DNA from: an uncultured Lachnospiraceae bacterium
GTDB taxonomy: Bacteria > Bacillota > Clostridia > Lachnospirales > Lachnospiraceae
Assembly: GCA_947629585.1 (NCBI GenBank)
Contig: CANREH010000005.1
Location: 1-64,000 of the forward strand
Reading direction: 5' to 3'
Length of the DNA: 64,000 nucleotides
In this document: in pieces, positions 52,980 through 61,637 of the stretch
Layout: every line of letters begins with the position of its first letter
How positions within the stretch are numbered: position 1 is the first letter of the stretch
Translations under genes and position numbers: made by a program
Notes under the pieces: model-generated
What the model was told of the DNA's origin: nothing
Seen by the model: only the letters and a program-made list of their open reading frames with translations
Databases searched by the model: none

Positions 52980-54668
52980 TTACAGGCTCGCAATCTTCTC
53001 TTTATCCTCTTCCGAGAACACTTCCCCAATGGAATCCCCCGGGGCTACCATCGGCCAAACCTTTTCATCAGAATCAATCTCGCAGACAACGACCGCCGGC
53101 TTACCGGATTCAATGGCCTGCCGCAGAGTTTCCTCCACTTCTTCCTTCCTGGTAATGCGGTAAGCAGCAATGCCCATAGCTTCCGCCAGCTTTCCATAAT
53201 CCACGCCTTTATCCAAAACTGTCTGGGAATAGCGTTTCCCATAGAACAGGGTCTGCCACTGGCGCACCATTCCCAGTACATGGTTATCAAAAATAATCTC
53301 AACCACAGGGATATCATAACGCGCTAATGTGGCAAGTTCATTCATATTCATACGGAAACAGCCGTCCCCGGCAATGTTGACCACTGTTTTTTCCGGGCAG
53401 CCGAGCTTTGCGCCAATCGATGCCCCAAGCCCGTAGCCCATCGTCCCAAGCCCGCCGGAAGTAATCAGGGTACGAGGTTTCCTGAATTTATAAAACTGTG
53501 CCGCCCACATCTGATGCTGGCCGACTTCCGTCACAACAACGGCATCCCCGTTTGTCACTTCGTAAAGCTTTTCAATAATGTACGGGCCTGCCAGCATATC
53601 CTCATGGTATGTCATCGGCAGGGCATCCTTCCTTGCCATAACCTTATCCAGCCATTCTTTATGGTACTGCTGTTCCAGCCGTTTATTCAAAATTTCTAAA
53701 ACTGCCTTGACATCCCCGATAATCGCCCGATCCACAACAACATTTTTATTGATTTCCGCCGGATCAACGTCAATCTGGAGAATTTTGGCATTTTTCGCAT
53801 ATTCTTTAGAATTGCCGATAACGCGATCGGAAAATCTTGTCCCAACGGCAATTAAAAGATCACATTCCATAACGCTCAAATTAGAAGTTTTTGTTCCATG
53901 CATCCCAAGCATCCCGGTATAATAAGGATCTTCCCCGTTAAAAGCGCCCTTGCCCATCAGGGAATCTGTTACCGGAGCATCCACTTTCTTCACGAACTCT
54001 TTTAATTCCCTGGAAGCGCCGGAAATCACCGCGCCGCCTCCGACAAAAATCATCGGTTTTTTTGCCTGGCGGATCATTTTTAAAGCTTCCTCGATATCTT
54101 CACTGGTAATCGTGTCCGTAATCCTGTTAATCAGTCTTGGAACCACCGGTTCAAAATCATACTTCGCTGCCGTAACGTCCTTTGTAATATCCACCAGGAC
54201 AGGTCCCGGACGCCCCGTCCTCGCAATTTCAAACGCACGGCGGATCGTCTTTGCCAGCTTCGAAATATCCTTTACAATGTAGCTGTGCTTTGTCACCGGC
54301 ATCGTCACGCCCGCAATATCCACTTCCTGAAAGCTGTCCTTGCCCAGAAGCGCATTGGTAACATTACAGGTAATCGCCACCACCGGGACAGAATCCATAT
54401 AGGCGGTCGCAATTCCGGTAATCAAATTGGTTGCCCCCGGCCCGCTCGTCGCCAGGCAGACGCCGACCTTCCCTGTCGCGCGCGCATACCCGTCCGCCGC
54501 ATGGCTTGCTCCCTGCTCATGGGAAGTCAAAATATGCCGGATCTCATTCTGATGGCGGTATAATTCATCATAAATATTTAAAATCGCACCGCCCGGGTAG
54601 CCGAAAATCGTGTCAACACCCTGTTCCTTCAAACATTCTATTACAATTTGTGAACCTGTTAACTGCAT
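52980..54668 (-). CDS. ilvB: Acetolactate synthase large subunit IlvB
   Basis: The 562-residue protein is a thiamine-diphosphate enzyme: GYPGGAILNIYDELY and SHEQGASHAADGYARATGK at the N-terminus, AYMDSVPVVAITCNV, an FAD-binding middle and the ThDP motif GDGCFRMNMNELATLARYD near residue 430. It condenses two pyruvates, or pyruvate and 2-oxobutyrate, in branched-chain amino acid synthesis. The start ATG 54668 follows AAGGAGG. The small regulatory subunit IlvN and IlvC are not next to it. Its final 13 codons are duplicated at 52281-52318, so the C-terminus may have been altered by the insertion that left the repeat. Confidence 0.96.
   Translation of the reverse strand: MQLTGSQIVIECLKEQGVDTIFGYPGGAILNIYDELYRHQNEIRHILTSHEQGASHAADGYARATGKVGVCLATSGPGATNLITGIATAYMDSVPVVAITCNVTNALLGKDSFQEVDIAGVTMPVTKHSYIVKDISKLAKTIRRAFEIARTGRPGPVLVDITKDVTAAKYDFEPVVPRLINRITDTITSEDIEEALKMIRQAKKPMIFVGGGAVISGASRELKEFVKKVDAPVTDSLMGKGAFNGEDPYYTGMLGMHGTKTSNLSVMECDLLIAVGTRFSDRVIGNSKEYAKNAKILQIDVDPAEINKNVVVDRAIIGDVKAVLEILNKRLEQQYHKEWLDKVMARKDALPMTYHEDMLAGPYIIEKLYEVTNGDAVVVTEVGQHQMWAAQFYKFRKPRTLITSGGLGTMGYGLGASIGAKLGCPEKTVVNIAGDGCFRMNMNELATLARYDIPVVEIIFDNHVLGMVRQWQTLFYGKRYSQTVLDKGVDYGKLAEAMGIAAYRITRKEEVEETLRQAIESGKPAVVVCEIDSDEKVWPMVAPGDSIGEVFSEEDKEKIASL
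52983..53020. repeat. 38-bp direct repeat inside the ilvB 3' end
   Basis: This is the partner of the copy at 52281-52318. It begins CAGGCTCGCAAT and ends CCGAGAACA. It lies at the 3' end of a housekeeping gene, where integrative elements often insert and rebuild the gene end. Confidence 0.8.
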
Positions 54669-54687
54669 AGTTTCCTCCTTAATTCCC

Positions 54688-56349
54688 TTACTTTTCCAAA
54701 ATCGCCCCGCGGCTGCCGCTGGTAACAAGCTTTGCATATCTTGCCAGGTACCCGGTCGTCACCTTCGGCTCCCTCGGCTGCCATTTTGCTTTCCTTGCCG
54801 CCATTTCTTCCTCAGAAATATCCACATCCAACGTATTTTCCGGAATATTGATCTTAATAATATCGCCTTCCTCTACTAAGGCAATCGGGCCGCCAACGGC
54901 TGCTTCCGGTGAAACATGTCCAATCGAAGCGCCTCTGGAAGCGCCGGAAAAACGCCCGTCAGTAATCAGCGCAACACAAGAGCCCAGCCCCATGCCTGCA
55001 ATCGCAGATGTCGGATTCAACATTTCCCTCATGCCCGGGCCTCCCTTCGGCCCTTCATAACGGATCACAACAACATCGCCTGCCACAATCTTTCCGCCTT
55101 TGATTGCGTCAATCGCATCCTCCTCACAGTCAAATACCCTTGCCGGACCTTCATGTACCATCATTTCCTCTACCACAGCGGAACGCTTGACAACGCCGGA
55201 ATCTGGCGCCAGATTTCCTTTCAATACGGCAATGCCGCCGGTCTCACTGTACGGATTTTCTATCGGACGGATCACTTCCGGATTTTTATTGGTAACATTC
55301 TTAATATTTTCTCCTACCGTCTTTCCTGTTGCGGTAATTAAATCCAGATTTAACAGTCCCTTTTTGCTTAATTCCTTCATGACCGCATAAACGCCGCCTG
55401 CCTCATTTAACTGCTCCATATACGTAGGGCCTGCCGGCGCCAGATGGCAGAGGTTCGGCGTCTTTGCACTGATTTCATTCGCCATGTCAAGATCTAATTC
55501 CACTCCCGCTTCATTTGCGATTGCCGGAAGATGAAGCATCGTATTGGTAGAACAGCCAAGCGCCATATCGACGGTCAGGGCATTGCGGAACGCCTCCGCC
55601 GTCATAATGTCGCGCGGGCGGATATTTTTCTCAAGCAGCTCCATTACCTTCATGCCCGCATGTTTCGCAAGCTTAATTCTTTCAGAATAAACGGCAGGAA
55701 TCGTTCCGTTTCCCTGAAGACCCATACCGATTGCTTCCGTCAGGCAGTTCATACTGTTTGCCGTATACATACCGGAACAGGAACCACAGGTCGGGCAGGC
55801 CTTATTCTCAAATTCCTCAATATCTTCCTCCGTCATCGTGCCAGCCGCATAAGATCCGACTGCCTCAAACATGCTCGAAAGGCTTCTGTTCTGTCCTTTC
55901 ACATGTCCGGCAAGCATCGGGCCGCCGCTGACAAACACCGTCGGGATATTTACGCGGGCTGCCGCCATCAAAAGCCCCGGCACATTTTTATCACAGTTAG
56001 GAACCATGACAAGTGCGTCAAACTGGTGCGCCATTGCCATACATTCCGTAGAGTCACAAATCAAATCCCTTGTCACCAGGGAATATTTCATGCCGATATG
56101 CCCCATCGCAATTCCGTCACAGACAGCAATCGCCGGAAATACCACCGGAGTGCCGCCTGCCATAGCAACGCCGATTTTAACAGCCTCCACAATCTTATCC
56201 AGATTCATATGTCCCGGAACAATCTCATTATAAGAACTTACAATCCCGACTAACGGCCTTTCTAACTCCTCCTTTGTCATGCCCAACGCATTAAACAAAG
56301 AACGATGCGGCGCCTGCTGCATCCCTTTTTTTACAGAATCACTTCTCAT
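54688..56349 (-). CDS. ilvD: Dihydroxy-acid dehydratase IlvD
   Basis: The 553-residue protein has the iron-sulfur cysteines of Ilv[15 protein letters not shown] near residue 120 and [18 protein letters not shown] near 190-207, with the C-terminal [19 protein letters not shown]. It converts dihydroxy-acids to the keto acids of valine, isoleucine and leucine. ATG 56349 is preceded by AAGGAAGGTAAGG. It lies 19 bases upstream of ilvB and behind a long structured leader from leuB. Confidence 0.97.
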   Translation of the reverse strand: MRSDSVKKGMQQAPHRSLFNALGMTKEELERPLVGIVSSYNEIVPGHMNLDKIVEAVKIGVAMAGGTPVVFPAIAVCDGIAMGHIGMKYSLVTRDLICDSTECMAMAHQFDALVMVPNCDKNVPGLLMAAARVNIPTVFVSGGPMLAGHVKGQNRSLSSMFEAVGSYAAGTMTEEDIEEFENKACPTCGSCSGMYTANSMNCLTEAIGMGLQGNGTIPAVYSERIKLAKHAGMKVMELLEKNIRPRDIMTAEAFRNALTVDMALGCSTNTMLHLPAIANEAGVELDLDMANEISAKTPNLCHLAPAGPTYMEQLNEAGGVYAVMKELSKKGLLNLDLITATGKTVGENIKNVTNKNPEVIRPIENPYSETGGIAVLKGNLAPDSGVVKRSAVVEEMMVHEGPARVFDCEEDAIDAIKGGKIVAGDVVVIRYEGPKGGPGMREMLNPTSAIAGMGLGSCVALITDGRFSGASRGASIGHVSPEAAVGGPIALVEEGDIIKINIPENTLDVDISEEEMAARKAKWQPREPKVTTGYLARYAKLVTSGSRGAILEK

Positions 56350-56371
56350 TTCCTTACCTTCCTTTCTTATA

Positions 56372-56489
56372 ATTGTCTGCTGATTCTCTGAATCCGCAGA
56401 CCTACGCGCCATCAGGCGCTTCCTTATTATATTGTCTGCTGATTTTCTGAATCTGCAGACTTATGCGCCATCAGGCGCTTCCTCTCTAA
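56372..56489 (-). repeat. Two tandem 59-bp units with paired hairpins before ilvD
   Basis: Units begin at 56372 and 56431, a period of 59. Each holds a hairpin GTCTGC-GATTC/GAATC-GCAGAC and a second hairpin GCGCCATCAGGCGC. They differ at a few loop and stem-compensated positions (CCGCAGAC versus CTGCAGAC). They lie directly before the ilvD ribosome-binding site. Confidence 0.8.
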
Positions 56490-56497
56490 ACTTCCAT

Positions 56498-56704
56498 GCC
56501 GGGCATGCCCGGCGCTGCCATGAATAAAAGCCCACCGGGGAGCTTCGTGCTTTCGCACTCCCGCTCCCCTACCCATATTCGCAAATCGTGCTGCTCTCAT
56601 TCGTTCGCATCACTGTTTTGCTCATACGGGTTAGCGTCTCTCATACAGGAACAGGCTGGAAAGCAAGCTTGCCGTCTGTTCCTGTATGGAGACTGGGCTT
56701 TTAT
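56498..56704 (-). repeat. Large multi-stem element between leuB and ilvD
   Basis: An outer inverted repeat ATAAAAGCCCA (56524-56534) and TGGGCTTTTAT (56694-56704) encloses GGGGAGC/GCTCCCC (56537-56579) with inner GTGC-GCAC, and a 13-bp perfect stem CATACAGGAACAG/CTGTTCCTGTATG (56642-56688). Next to it is the 16-bp palindrome GCCGGGCATGCCCGGC (56498-56513). Together with the tandem units this fills the whole 361-bp gap; no gene is seen. It may be a non-autonomous repeat or a structured RNA in the leuB-ilvD transcript. Confidence 0.7.
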
Positions 56705-56710
56705 AGTAAA

Positions 56711-57799
56711 TTAATTTTTAATTTCGGCAGCGATTAAATCGCCCATTTCCTTTGTGCCGACCTGCTGTTTTCCTTCCGACATAATATCAATCGTGCGGTA
56801 TCCTTTTTCGAGAACCTTCTTCACGGCTGCCTCCACAGCATCTGCCTCTTTGTCCAAATCAAAGGTATACCTTAACATCATGGCTGCGGAAAGAATTGTC
56901 GCTATCGGGTTGGCAATCCCTTTTCCCGCAATATCCGGCGCAGAACCGCCGCTTGGCTCATACAAGCCAAACTTCGTTTCATTTAAGCTGGCGGAAGAAA
57001 GCATTCCAAGCGACCCCGTCACCATACTTGCTTCATCGGAAAGAATATCGCCAAACATATTTTCCGTCAAAATCACGTCAAACTGACAGGGATTTTTCAC
57101 AAGCTGCATCGCGCAGCTATCCACCAGCATATGCTCCAATGCCACTTCTGGATAATCTTTCGCAACTTCTTCCACTACCTTCCTCCAAAGCCTGGAGGAA
57201 TCCAATACATTTGCCTTATCCACACTGGTCACTTTCTTTTTCCGCTTCATCGCAATGTCAAACGCCCGTCTGGCAATCCGGCGGATTTCCTTCTCATTAT
57301 AAGTCAGGGAATCATACGCCGTCAGAACGCCGTTTTCCTCCACGGTCTTCCTTTCCCCGAAATAAAGCCCGCCGGTCAGCTCACGCATAATCATCATATC
57401 AAAACCGTCTTTCATAATCTCTTCCTTCAGCGGGCAGGCTCCCTTTAACTCCTCATAAAGAACTGCCGGGCGGAGATTAGCAAATAAATTCAACGATTTG
57501 CGGAGCTTCAAAAGCCCGGCTTCCGGCCGTTTGTCCGGCGGCAGCTTATACCAGGGAGAAGTCGAGGTATTGCCCCCGATCGATCCCATCAGGACAGCGT
57601 CCGCCGCCTTTGCCGTCTCTATTGCCTCATCCGTCAGCGGAACGCCATGCACATCAATCGAACAGCCGCCCATCAGGACCTCCGTATAGGAAAATTCATG
57701 CCCGTAAACAGTTCCTACTGCGTCCAAAACCTTTTTTGCCTCCGCTACAATCTCCGGCCCGATACCATCACCGGAAATCACTGCCAAATTACATTTCAT
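56711..57799 (-). CDS. leuB: 3-isopropylmalate dehydrogenase LeuB
   Basis: The 362-residue protein begins [20 protein letters not shown] and has the signature [20 protein letters not shown] and [15 protein letters not shown], with the [13 protein letters not shown] loop that distinguishes LeuB from isocitrate dehydrogenase. It makes 2-oxoisocaproate precursor in leucine synthesis with NAD. ATG 57799 follows GGAGG six bases upstream; an apparent extension to 57943 lies in the leader. leuA and leuCD are elsewhere. It is under T-box control. Confidence 0.97.
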   Translation of the reverse strand: MKCNLAVISGDGIGPEIVAEAKKVLDAVGTVYGHEFSYTEVLMGGCSIDVHGVPLTDEAIETAKAADAVLMGSIGGNTSTSPWYKLPPDKRPEAGLLKLRKSLNLFANLRPAVLYEELKGACPLKEEIMKDGFDMMIMRELTGGLYFGERKTVEENGVLTAYDSLTYNEKEIRRIARRAFDIAMKRKKKVTSVDKANVLDSSRLWRKVVEEVAKDYPEVALEHMLVDSCAMQLVKNPCQFDVILTENMFGDILSDEASMVTGSLGMLSSASLNETKFGLYEPSGGSAPDIAGKGIANPIATILSAAMMLRYTFDLDKEADAVEAAVKKVLEKGYRTIDIMSEGKQQVGTKEMGDLIAAEIKN

Positions 57800-57971
57800 G
57801 GTATGCCTCCATTCATCAAAAATACTATCCATAGAAATCTCCCTAAAATTTTCCAAAAACTTCCGGCTCCTTACCCACGGAACAAAGCGGGCAAAGCCCG
57901 CATCTGTTCGGATCTTAGCCGTTTCCGAAGGAAGCGGCCTCATAGGAAATTCCGAAGAAATTTCCTATGAA

Positions 57972-58240
57972 ATAAAAAAAATCGCCCATGACACATACTC
58001 TGTCAGGGCGAACCATTGTCCGTGTTACCACCTTCCTTCAGAAGCTTTAAAAATCTTCTGCACTCTATCCGGTACCAATATACCAGTCCCCTGATAACGT
58101 CGGGTATCCGTTGAAACTTACTGTCAGTTCAGTCCAAAGCTCCGAGGCTACTTCCATACCGCTTTCACGGAAACTTCCACCAGCCGTTTCCTCTCTGGGC
58201 TTGCGAGCGCTATGTACTCCTCCTCTTCACTGCCTTTAAA
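57972..58240 (-). promoter_or_regulatory. T-box riboswitch controlling leuB-ilvD-ilvB
   Basis: The leader has the conserved T-box motif GGTGGTAACACGG (58020-58032 on the other strand), Stem I with the AGAGAG and GCTGGTGGAA pieces, and a terminator in which TCGCCCTGACA pairs with TGTCATGGGCGA (57982-58012), followed by a run of T. Uncharged tRNA would pair with the T-box sequence and block the terminator. The candidate specifier is CTC (Leu) at 58144-58146, fitting leuB; the specifier loop was judged by eye, so Ile is not excluded. Confidence 0.88.
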
Positions 58241-58311
58241 ATATTCGATTATATTAAACTTATAAAAATCATTTTTATAGAAAACTTCAGAGAAATCCTA
58301 CATTATATGTA

Positions 58312-58340
58312 AGTATAGCGGAGAAAGAAACGACTGTCAA
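58312..58340 (-). promoter_or_regulatory. Promoter of the leuB-ilvD-ilvB operon
   Basis: TTGACA (58335-58340) and TATACT (58312-58317) are separated by 17 bases on the minus strand. Transcription would begin near 58305, about 65 bases before Stem I of the T-box. Confidence 0.8.
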
Positions 58341-58414
58341 GACTAATTCCGCTTAAGTTTTCATCGTTTTATCAGATATACAGAGATTTAAAGCAGTATA
58401 CGTCATGTTTCTCA

Positions 58415-58443
58415 TTGACAGGATCTGCCAAATTTGATACGAT
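58415..58443 (+). promoter_or_regulatory. Promoter of dapL
   Basis: TTGACA (58415-58420) and TACGAT (58438-58443) are 17 bases apart, with a start near 58450 and a short leader before ATG 58481. Confidence 0.65.
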
Positions 58444-58480
58444 ATTTCCAAAAGATTTTATTTTGAAAGGAGCATATTTT

Positions 58481-59686
58481 ATGCCAAAGTTAAACGAAAA
58501 CTATCAATCTTTAAAAGAAAGCTACCTTTTCTCTGAAATAGCCAGCCGCGTGAATGCTTACACCACCGCCAATCCGGATAAAAAGGTGATCCGCCTGGGG
58601 ATCGGCGATGTTACGCTTCCTCTGCCGAATAAAGTAATCTCTGCGCTGCATGAAGGCGTGGACGCTATGGCAAGCTCGGAGACCTTCAAGGGCTACGGGC
58701 CGGAGCGCGGTTATGACTTTTTAAGAAATACCATCTCCGATTATTATAAAGAAAACGGCGTTTGTGTTGACCCGGATGAGATCTTTATTTCTGACGGTGC
58801 GAAAAGCGACACCGGCAATATCACAGAGTTATTCGCCGTTGACAATACCATTCTTGTTCCTGATCCGGTATACCCTGTCTATGTTGATACCAACATGATG
58901 TTCGGCAAAAGCATTACTTATATGGCAGGTACTGTGGAAAATGATTTCCTGCCAATGCCGGACAAAAACGTCCATGCCGACATTATTTACCTGTGCTCCC
59001 CGAACAACCCGACCGGGGCCGTTTACAATAAAGTGCAGTTAAAGGAATGGGTGGACTATGCGCTGGAAAATGACGCCGTTATCCTGTTTGACTCCGCTTA
59101 TGAAGCTTTTATTTCCGATCCGGAGCTTCCAAGAAGCATTTTTGCCATCGAAGGGTCAAAAAAGTGTGCGGTTGAATTCTGCTCCCTTTCCAAGACCGCA
59201 GGCTTCACCGGCACGCGCTGCGGATATACCGTGGTTCCGAAGGATTTGGCATTCACTGCTTCCAACGGAAAGGAAATGTCATTAAATGCCATGTGGAACC
59301 GCCGCCAGTCCACCAAGTTCAACGGCACCTCCTATATCGTACAGAAAGGCGCTGCTGCCGTATTCACAAAGGAAGGCATGGAAGAATGCAGGAAAAACCT
59401 TGCTTATTACCAGGAAAATGCAAAGATTATCGCTGACTGCCTTGCAAAGAAAGGCATCCGCTTCTTCGGCGGCATCCACAGCCCGTACATCTGGTTTGAA
59501 TGCCCGGAGGTAGAAGGCTCCCGCGATTCCTGGAAATTCTTTGACTATCTTCTGAACAATGCGCAGGTAGTCGGCACACCGGGCGCAGGCTTCGGCGAGA
59601 ACGGAAAGAACTTCTTCCGTCTGACCTCCTTCGGCAATAAGGAAAATACCATCGAGGCAATGGAACGGTTTGACAAGCTGTTTTAA
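58481..59686 (+). CDS. dapL: LL-diaminopimelate aminotransferase DapL
   Basis: The 401-residue fold-type I aminotransferase has the PLP lysine in SLSKTAGFTGTRCGYTV near residue 235, an N-terminal PKLNENYQSLKESYLFSEIA and SPNNPTGAVY. DapL makes LL-diaminopimelate in one step from tetrahydrodipicolinate, avoiding the succinylase route; it is frequent in Clostridia. The start is ATG 58481, eight bases after AAAGGAG; an earlier ATG-like frame at 58415 overlaps the promoter. The gene is monocistronic. Confidence 0.95.
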   Translation: MPKLNENYQSLKESYLFSEIASRVNAYTTANPDKKVIRLGIGDVTLPLPNKVISALHEGVDAMASSETFKGYGPERGYDFLRNTISDYYKENGVCVDPDEIFISDGAKSDTGNITELFAVDNTILVPDPVYPVYVDTNMMFGKSITYMAGTVENDFLPMPDKNVHADIIYLCSPNNPTGAVYNKVQLKEWVDYALENDAVILFDSAYEAFISDPELPRSIFAIEGSKKCAVEFCSLSKTAGFTGTRCGYTVVPKDLAFTASNGKEMSLNAMWNRRQSTKFNGTSYIVQKGAAAVFTKEGMEECRKNLAYYQENAKIIADCLAKKGIRFFGGIHSPYIWFECPEVEGSRDSWKFFDYLLNNAQVVGTPGAGFGENGKNFFRLTSFGNKENTIEAMERFDKLF

Positions 59687-59697
59687 TTCATGGCGGC

Positions 59698-59731
59698 TTC
59701 GCCAAATTGGCTCATTGCCCGCGTAAATAAA
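59698..59731. repeat. Intergenic repeat, copy 2 (short form)
   Basis: TTCGCCAAATTGGCTCATTG and CCGCGTAAATAAA match the outer parts of 52129-52183, but without the internal hairpin segment. It lies just before the dapL terminator. Confidence 0.55.
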
Positions 59732-59734
59732 AGG

Positions 59735-59760
59735 GAGGGTGGAATTTCCACCCTCTTTTT
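59735..59760. terminator. Terminator between dapL and the DUF6465 gene
   Basis: GAGGGTGGAA (59735-59744) pairs with TTCCACCCTC (59745-59754), then TTTTT. It stops dapL rightward and, with a TTTTATTT run on the other strand, DUF6465 leftward. Confidence 0.8.
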
Positions 59761-59791
59761 CACGCTTATTTTAAGCAGCTTCCTGCTCTTT

Positions 59792-60247
59792 TTATAATCC
59801 TAACCTTACTTTTCCGGTATCGGTGCCGTTGATAACGTAATAAGCCGCATTATCCTCCGGCTTTACATACAAATCAATCGACTTAAACTCAATGCCGCTG
59901 TGGTTATTCTCCTGCCAGACTCTTTTTGCCTCTTCCACAATTTCATTGACATCGGATTCCCCGCCGAGGTACTGTAAGCAAATATAAGGCGCAGGCTTTT
60001 CCACTTCTTTCACCACTTCCACCTCTTTGATTACTTCCACCTCTTTTACCTGCACGCCAGATTTGGCAGGCTTACGGACAGCGCTGCGTCCCACCGGCTT
60101 GGTTACTGGGGTAAGCTTTGCCGCCGCTTTCTTTGCCGACGGCTTTACCACCGTAACCGCAGACTCTGCAGCAGCCGCCGTCTCCGCCGCCGAAACAGTT
60201 ACCTTTTTCTTTTTATCCTTTTCTTTTTCCTTTTTTCCTTTCGCCAT
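59792..60247 (-). CDS. DUF6465 family protein
   Basis: The 151-residue protein starts with a very basic, low-complexity stretch (KGKKEKEKDKKKKVTVSA), then Ala/Lys-rich histone-like sequence to about residue 80 and a folded C-terminal domain with YICLQYLGGESDVNEIVEEA and AAYYVINGTDTGKVRLGL. It matches DUF6465, found in Lachnospiraceae. The basic tail could bind nucleic acid; the function is unknown. It lies 22 bases downstream of the small secreted peptide gene. Confidence 0.72.
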   Translation of the reverse strand: MAKGKKEKEKDKKKKVTVSAAETAAAAESAVTVVKPSAKKAAAKLTPVTKPVGRSAVRKPAKSGVQVKEVEVIKEVEVVKEVEKPAPYICLQYLGGESDVNEIVEEAKRVWQENNHSGIEFKSIDLYVKPEDNAAYYVINGTDTGKVRLGL

Positions 60248-60269
60248 ATACTTTTCCTCCCTTTCCTTT

Positions 60270-60422
60270 TCATTCTGTGCTGTTTCTTACTTTTTCATTC
60301 ATAAAATCCACAGGATTTTTTATCTCCTTTGATCCCGATGCCTTCGCAACAGGGCAGTCAAAGGAAGCAAGCAGTACCGCAGCAGCCAAAAGTCCTATTA
60401 TGACCTTTTTTCTACTTTTCAT
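60270..60422 (-). CDS. Small secreted peptide, 50 residues
   Basis: ATG 60422 opens a 50-codon frame with a signal peptide (MKSRKKVIIGLLAAAVLLAS, then a VAKA-type cleavage near residue 28), leaving a mature part of about 22 residues that starts SGSKEIKNPVD and ends VRNSTE. GGGAAG lies before the start. A TTGACA-TATAAT promoter is 67 bases upstream. No homologue comes to mind. A signal peptide with a short charged remainder could be a peptide signal or a small wall-associated peptide; it does not look like a bacteriocin because it has no Cys or leader Gly-Gly. Confidence 0.6.
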   Translation of the reverse strand: MKSRKKVIIGLLAAAVLLASFDCPVAKASGSKEIKNPVDFMNEKVRNSTE

Positions 60423-60488
60423 TTTCTTCCCTTTCTGTAACACACTGATTTTTCTATAAAAATTTCCTGGTTCTTATCAGCTGTCTTT

Positions 60489-60516
60489 ATTATATCCGTT
60501 TCCACTCCGTTGTCAA
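60489..60516 (-). promoter_or_regulatory. Promoter of the small peptide/DUF6465 unit
   Basis: TTGACA (60511-60516) and TATAAT (60489-60494) are separated by 16 bases on the minus strand. It lies just below the end of the permease gene and supports separate expression of the peptide. Confidence 0.78.
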
Positions 60517-60517
60517 C

Positions 60518-61621
60518 TTAAAATTTCTTCCGTAACTGCTCTATCTTCTTTCCCATAAAAAGATATCCCTTCCTGATCCCGAAGATACAAAGCAAAAACG
60601 GATACAGGATAAAAAAAGTTGCCAGGGCAAGAAAAAGCTGCCTTTTGCAGTCCCGTATCCTGGCTGCATTTTCCCAATAAGGAAATTTTACGGCGGCCGT
60701 TACCATCGTGCTTCTGGAAAACTGCCCGATATCCGTATAAATTTTTAATAAATCTGCCCTTTCGCTGTTTTCCAGCATCACGATTTCCCGCTCCTGCGGC
60801 ATAAGGATATTCGTCAAGGTTTCTTTCGCCCAGCCGGTGACAGGATTCGGCATCACGATTTCATACGCCGTAATCGGCGGCTTTGCCCCCTGTGCAGAAG
60901 AATCGCCCTGTGCCTGGCCGGAACCGGAAAGCGCCGTATCCGTACTCTGTGCAGAAAGGGCGTCATAGCTTATCCATGCCCGGTTGCTTTCCCCATAAGA
61001 GGCTTTGGCGGCATCGTCCTTACGGATATCGACAACCCCCGCCACATAAAAAGTCTGGTTATTTATTTTTAACGGCATTCCTTCGACCTGGGAGCTTCCA
61101 AACAAGTTCCAGGCAAGCTCCTTGTCAAGGACCACCCGGTCTTTCATGACATCTTCTTCGGAATATGCGTATCCGGACAGCCACAGCTGCGGATGAAAAT
61201 AAAAGAAATCCCCGCCTGTCGCCGTCACCGCCGCCTGCGCCGACTTCGTTCCATTGCTCAGGGTCAATTTTGTTTCACAGCTAAAGCAGTCCTTTACAAG
61301 CCCTTCCTGCCCGTTTTCTTCTTCCTGCGCCTTTTCCTCTTCCCCGCTCTGATTGGCAATGGAATTTTCCTGAAAGGACATCCGAAGCTGGCTTAAAAGC
61401 ATGGTCCTGTCACTTTCCTGCCAATTCTCCTGCGGGGAAAAGAAAACAGACATCTGGGTAAATTCCAGCCCGCCAGCTTCCCACCGCCCAGCCGCATCCT
61501 GATCGGTATCTTGTTCATTTAATCCCGTAATCAGGCGCAGGCACAGGCAGGATAACAATAAGCAAAGGATTGCTGCAATGAGCATGACCCGGTTCCGCTT
61601 CCTTCTCCAAAAATTCCGCAT
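60518..61621 (-). CDS. MacB-like ABC export protein with only two membrane helices
   Basis: The 367-residue protein has one N-terminal hydrophobic segment at about 12-30, a large extracellular part and one hydrophobic segment near 335-355. Its extracellular part has YSEEDVMKDRVVLDKELAWN and PLKINNQTFYVAGVVDI, the MacB periplasmic-core pattern. A complete MacB/FtsX permease has four helices, so the FtsX part is missing or supplied by another protein. It lies 16 bases downstream of the adaptor gene. The start is ATG 61621 after GAGGGGG; a start nine codons earlier would overlap the adaptor. Confidence 0.75.
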   Translation of the reverse strand: MRNFWRRKRNRVMLIAAILCLLLSCLCLRLITGLNEQDTDQDAAGRWEAGGLEFTQMSVFFSPQENWQESDRTMLLSQLRMSFQENSIANQSGEEEKAQEEENGQEGLVKDCFSCETKLTLSNGTKSAQAAVTATGGDFFYFHPQLWLSGYAYSEEDVMKDRVVLDKELAWNLFGSSQVEGMPLKINNQTFYVAGVVDIRKDDAAKASYGESNRAWISYDALSAQSTDTALSGSGQAQGDSSAQGAKPPITAYEIVMPNPVTGWAKETLTNILMPQEREIVMLENSERADLLKIYTDIGQFSRSTMVTAAVKFPYWENAARIRDCKRQLFLALATFFILYPFLLCIFGIRKGYLFMGKKIEQLRKKF

Positions 61622-61637
61622 AACCCATTCCCCCTCA

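Noticed and set aside
55531..56253. Rightward frame of 240 codons
   Set aside because: It is opposite the conserved ilvD gene, with His/Arg-rich composition typical of a shadow frame.
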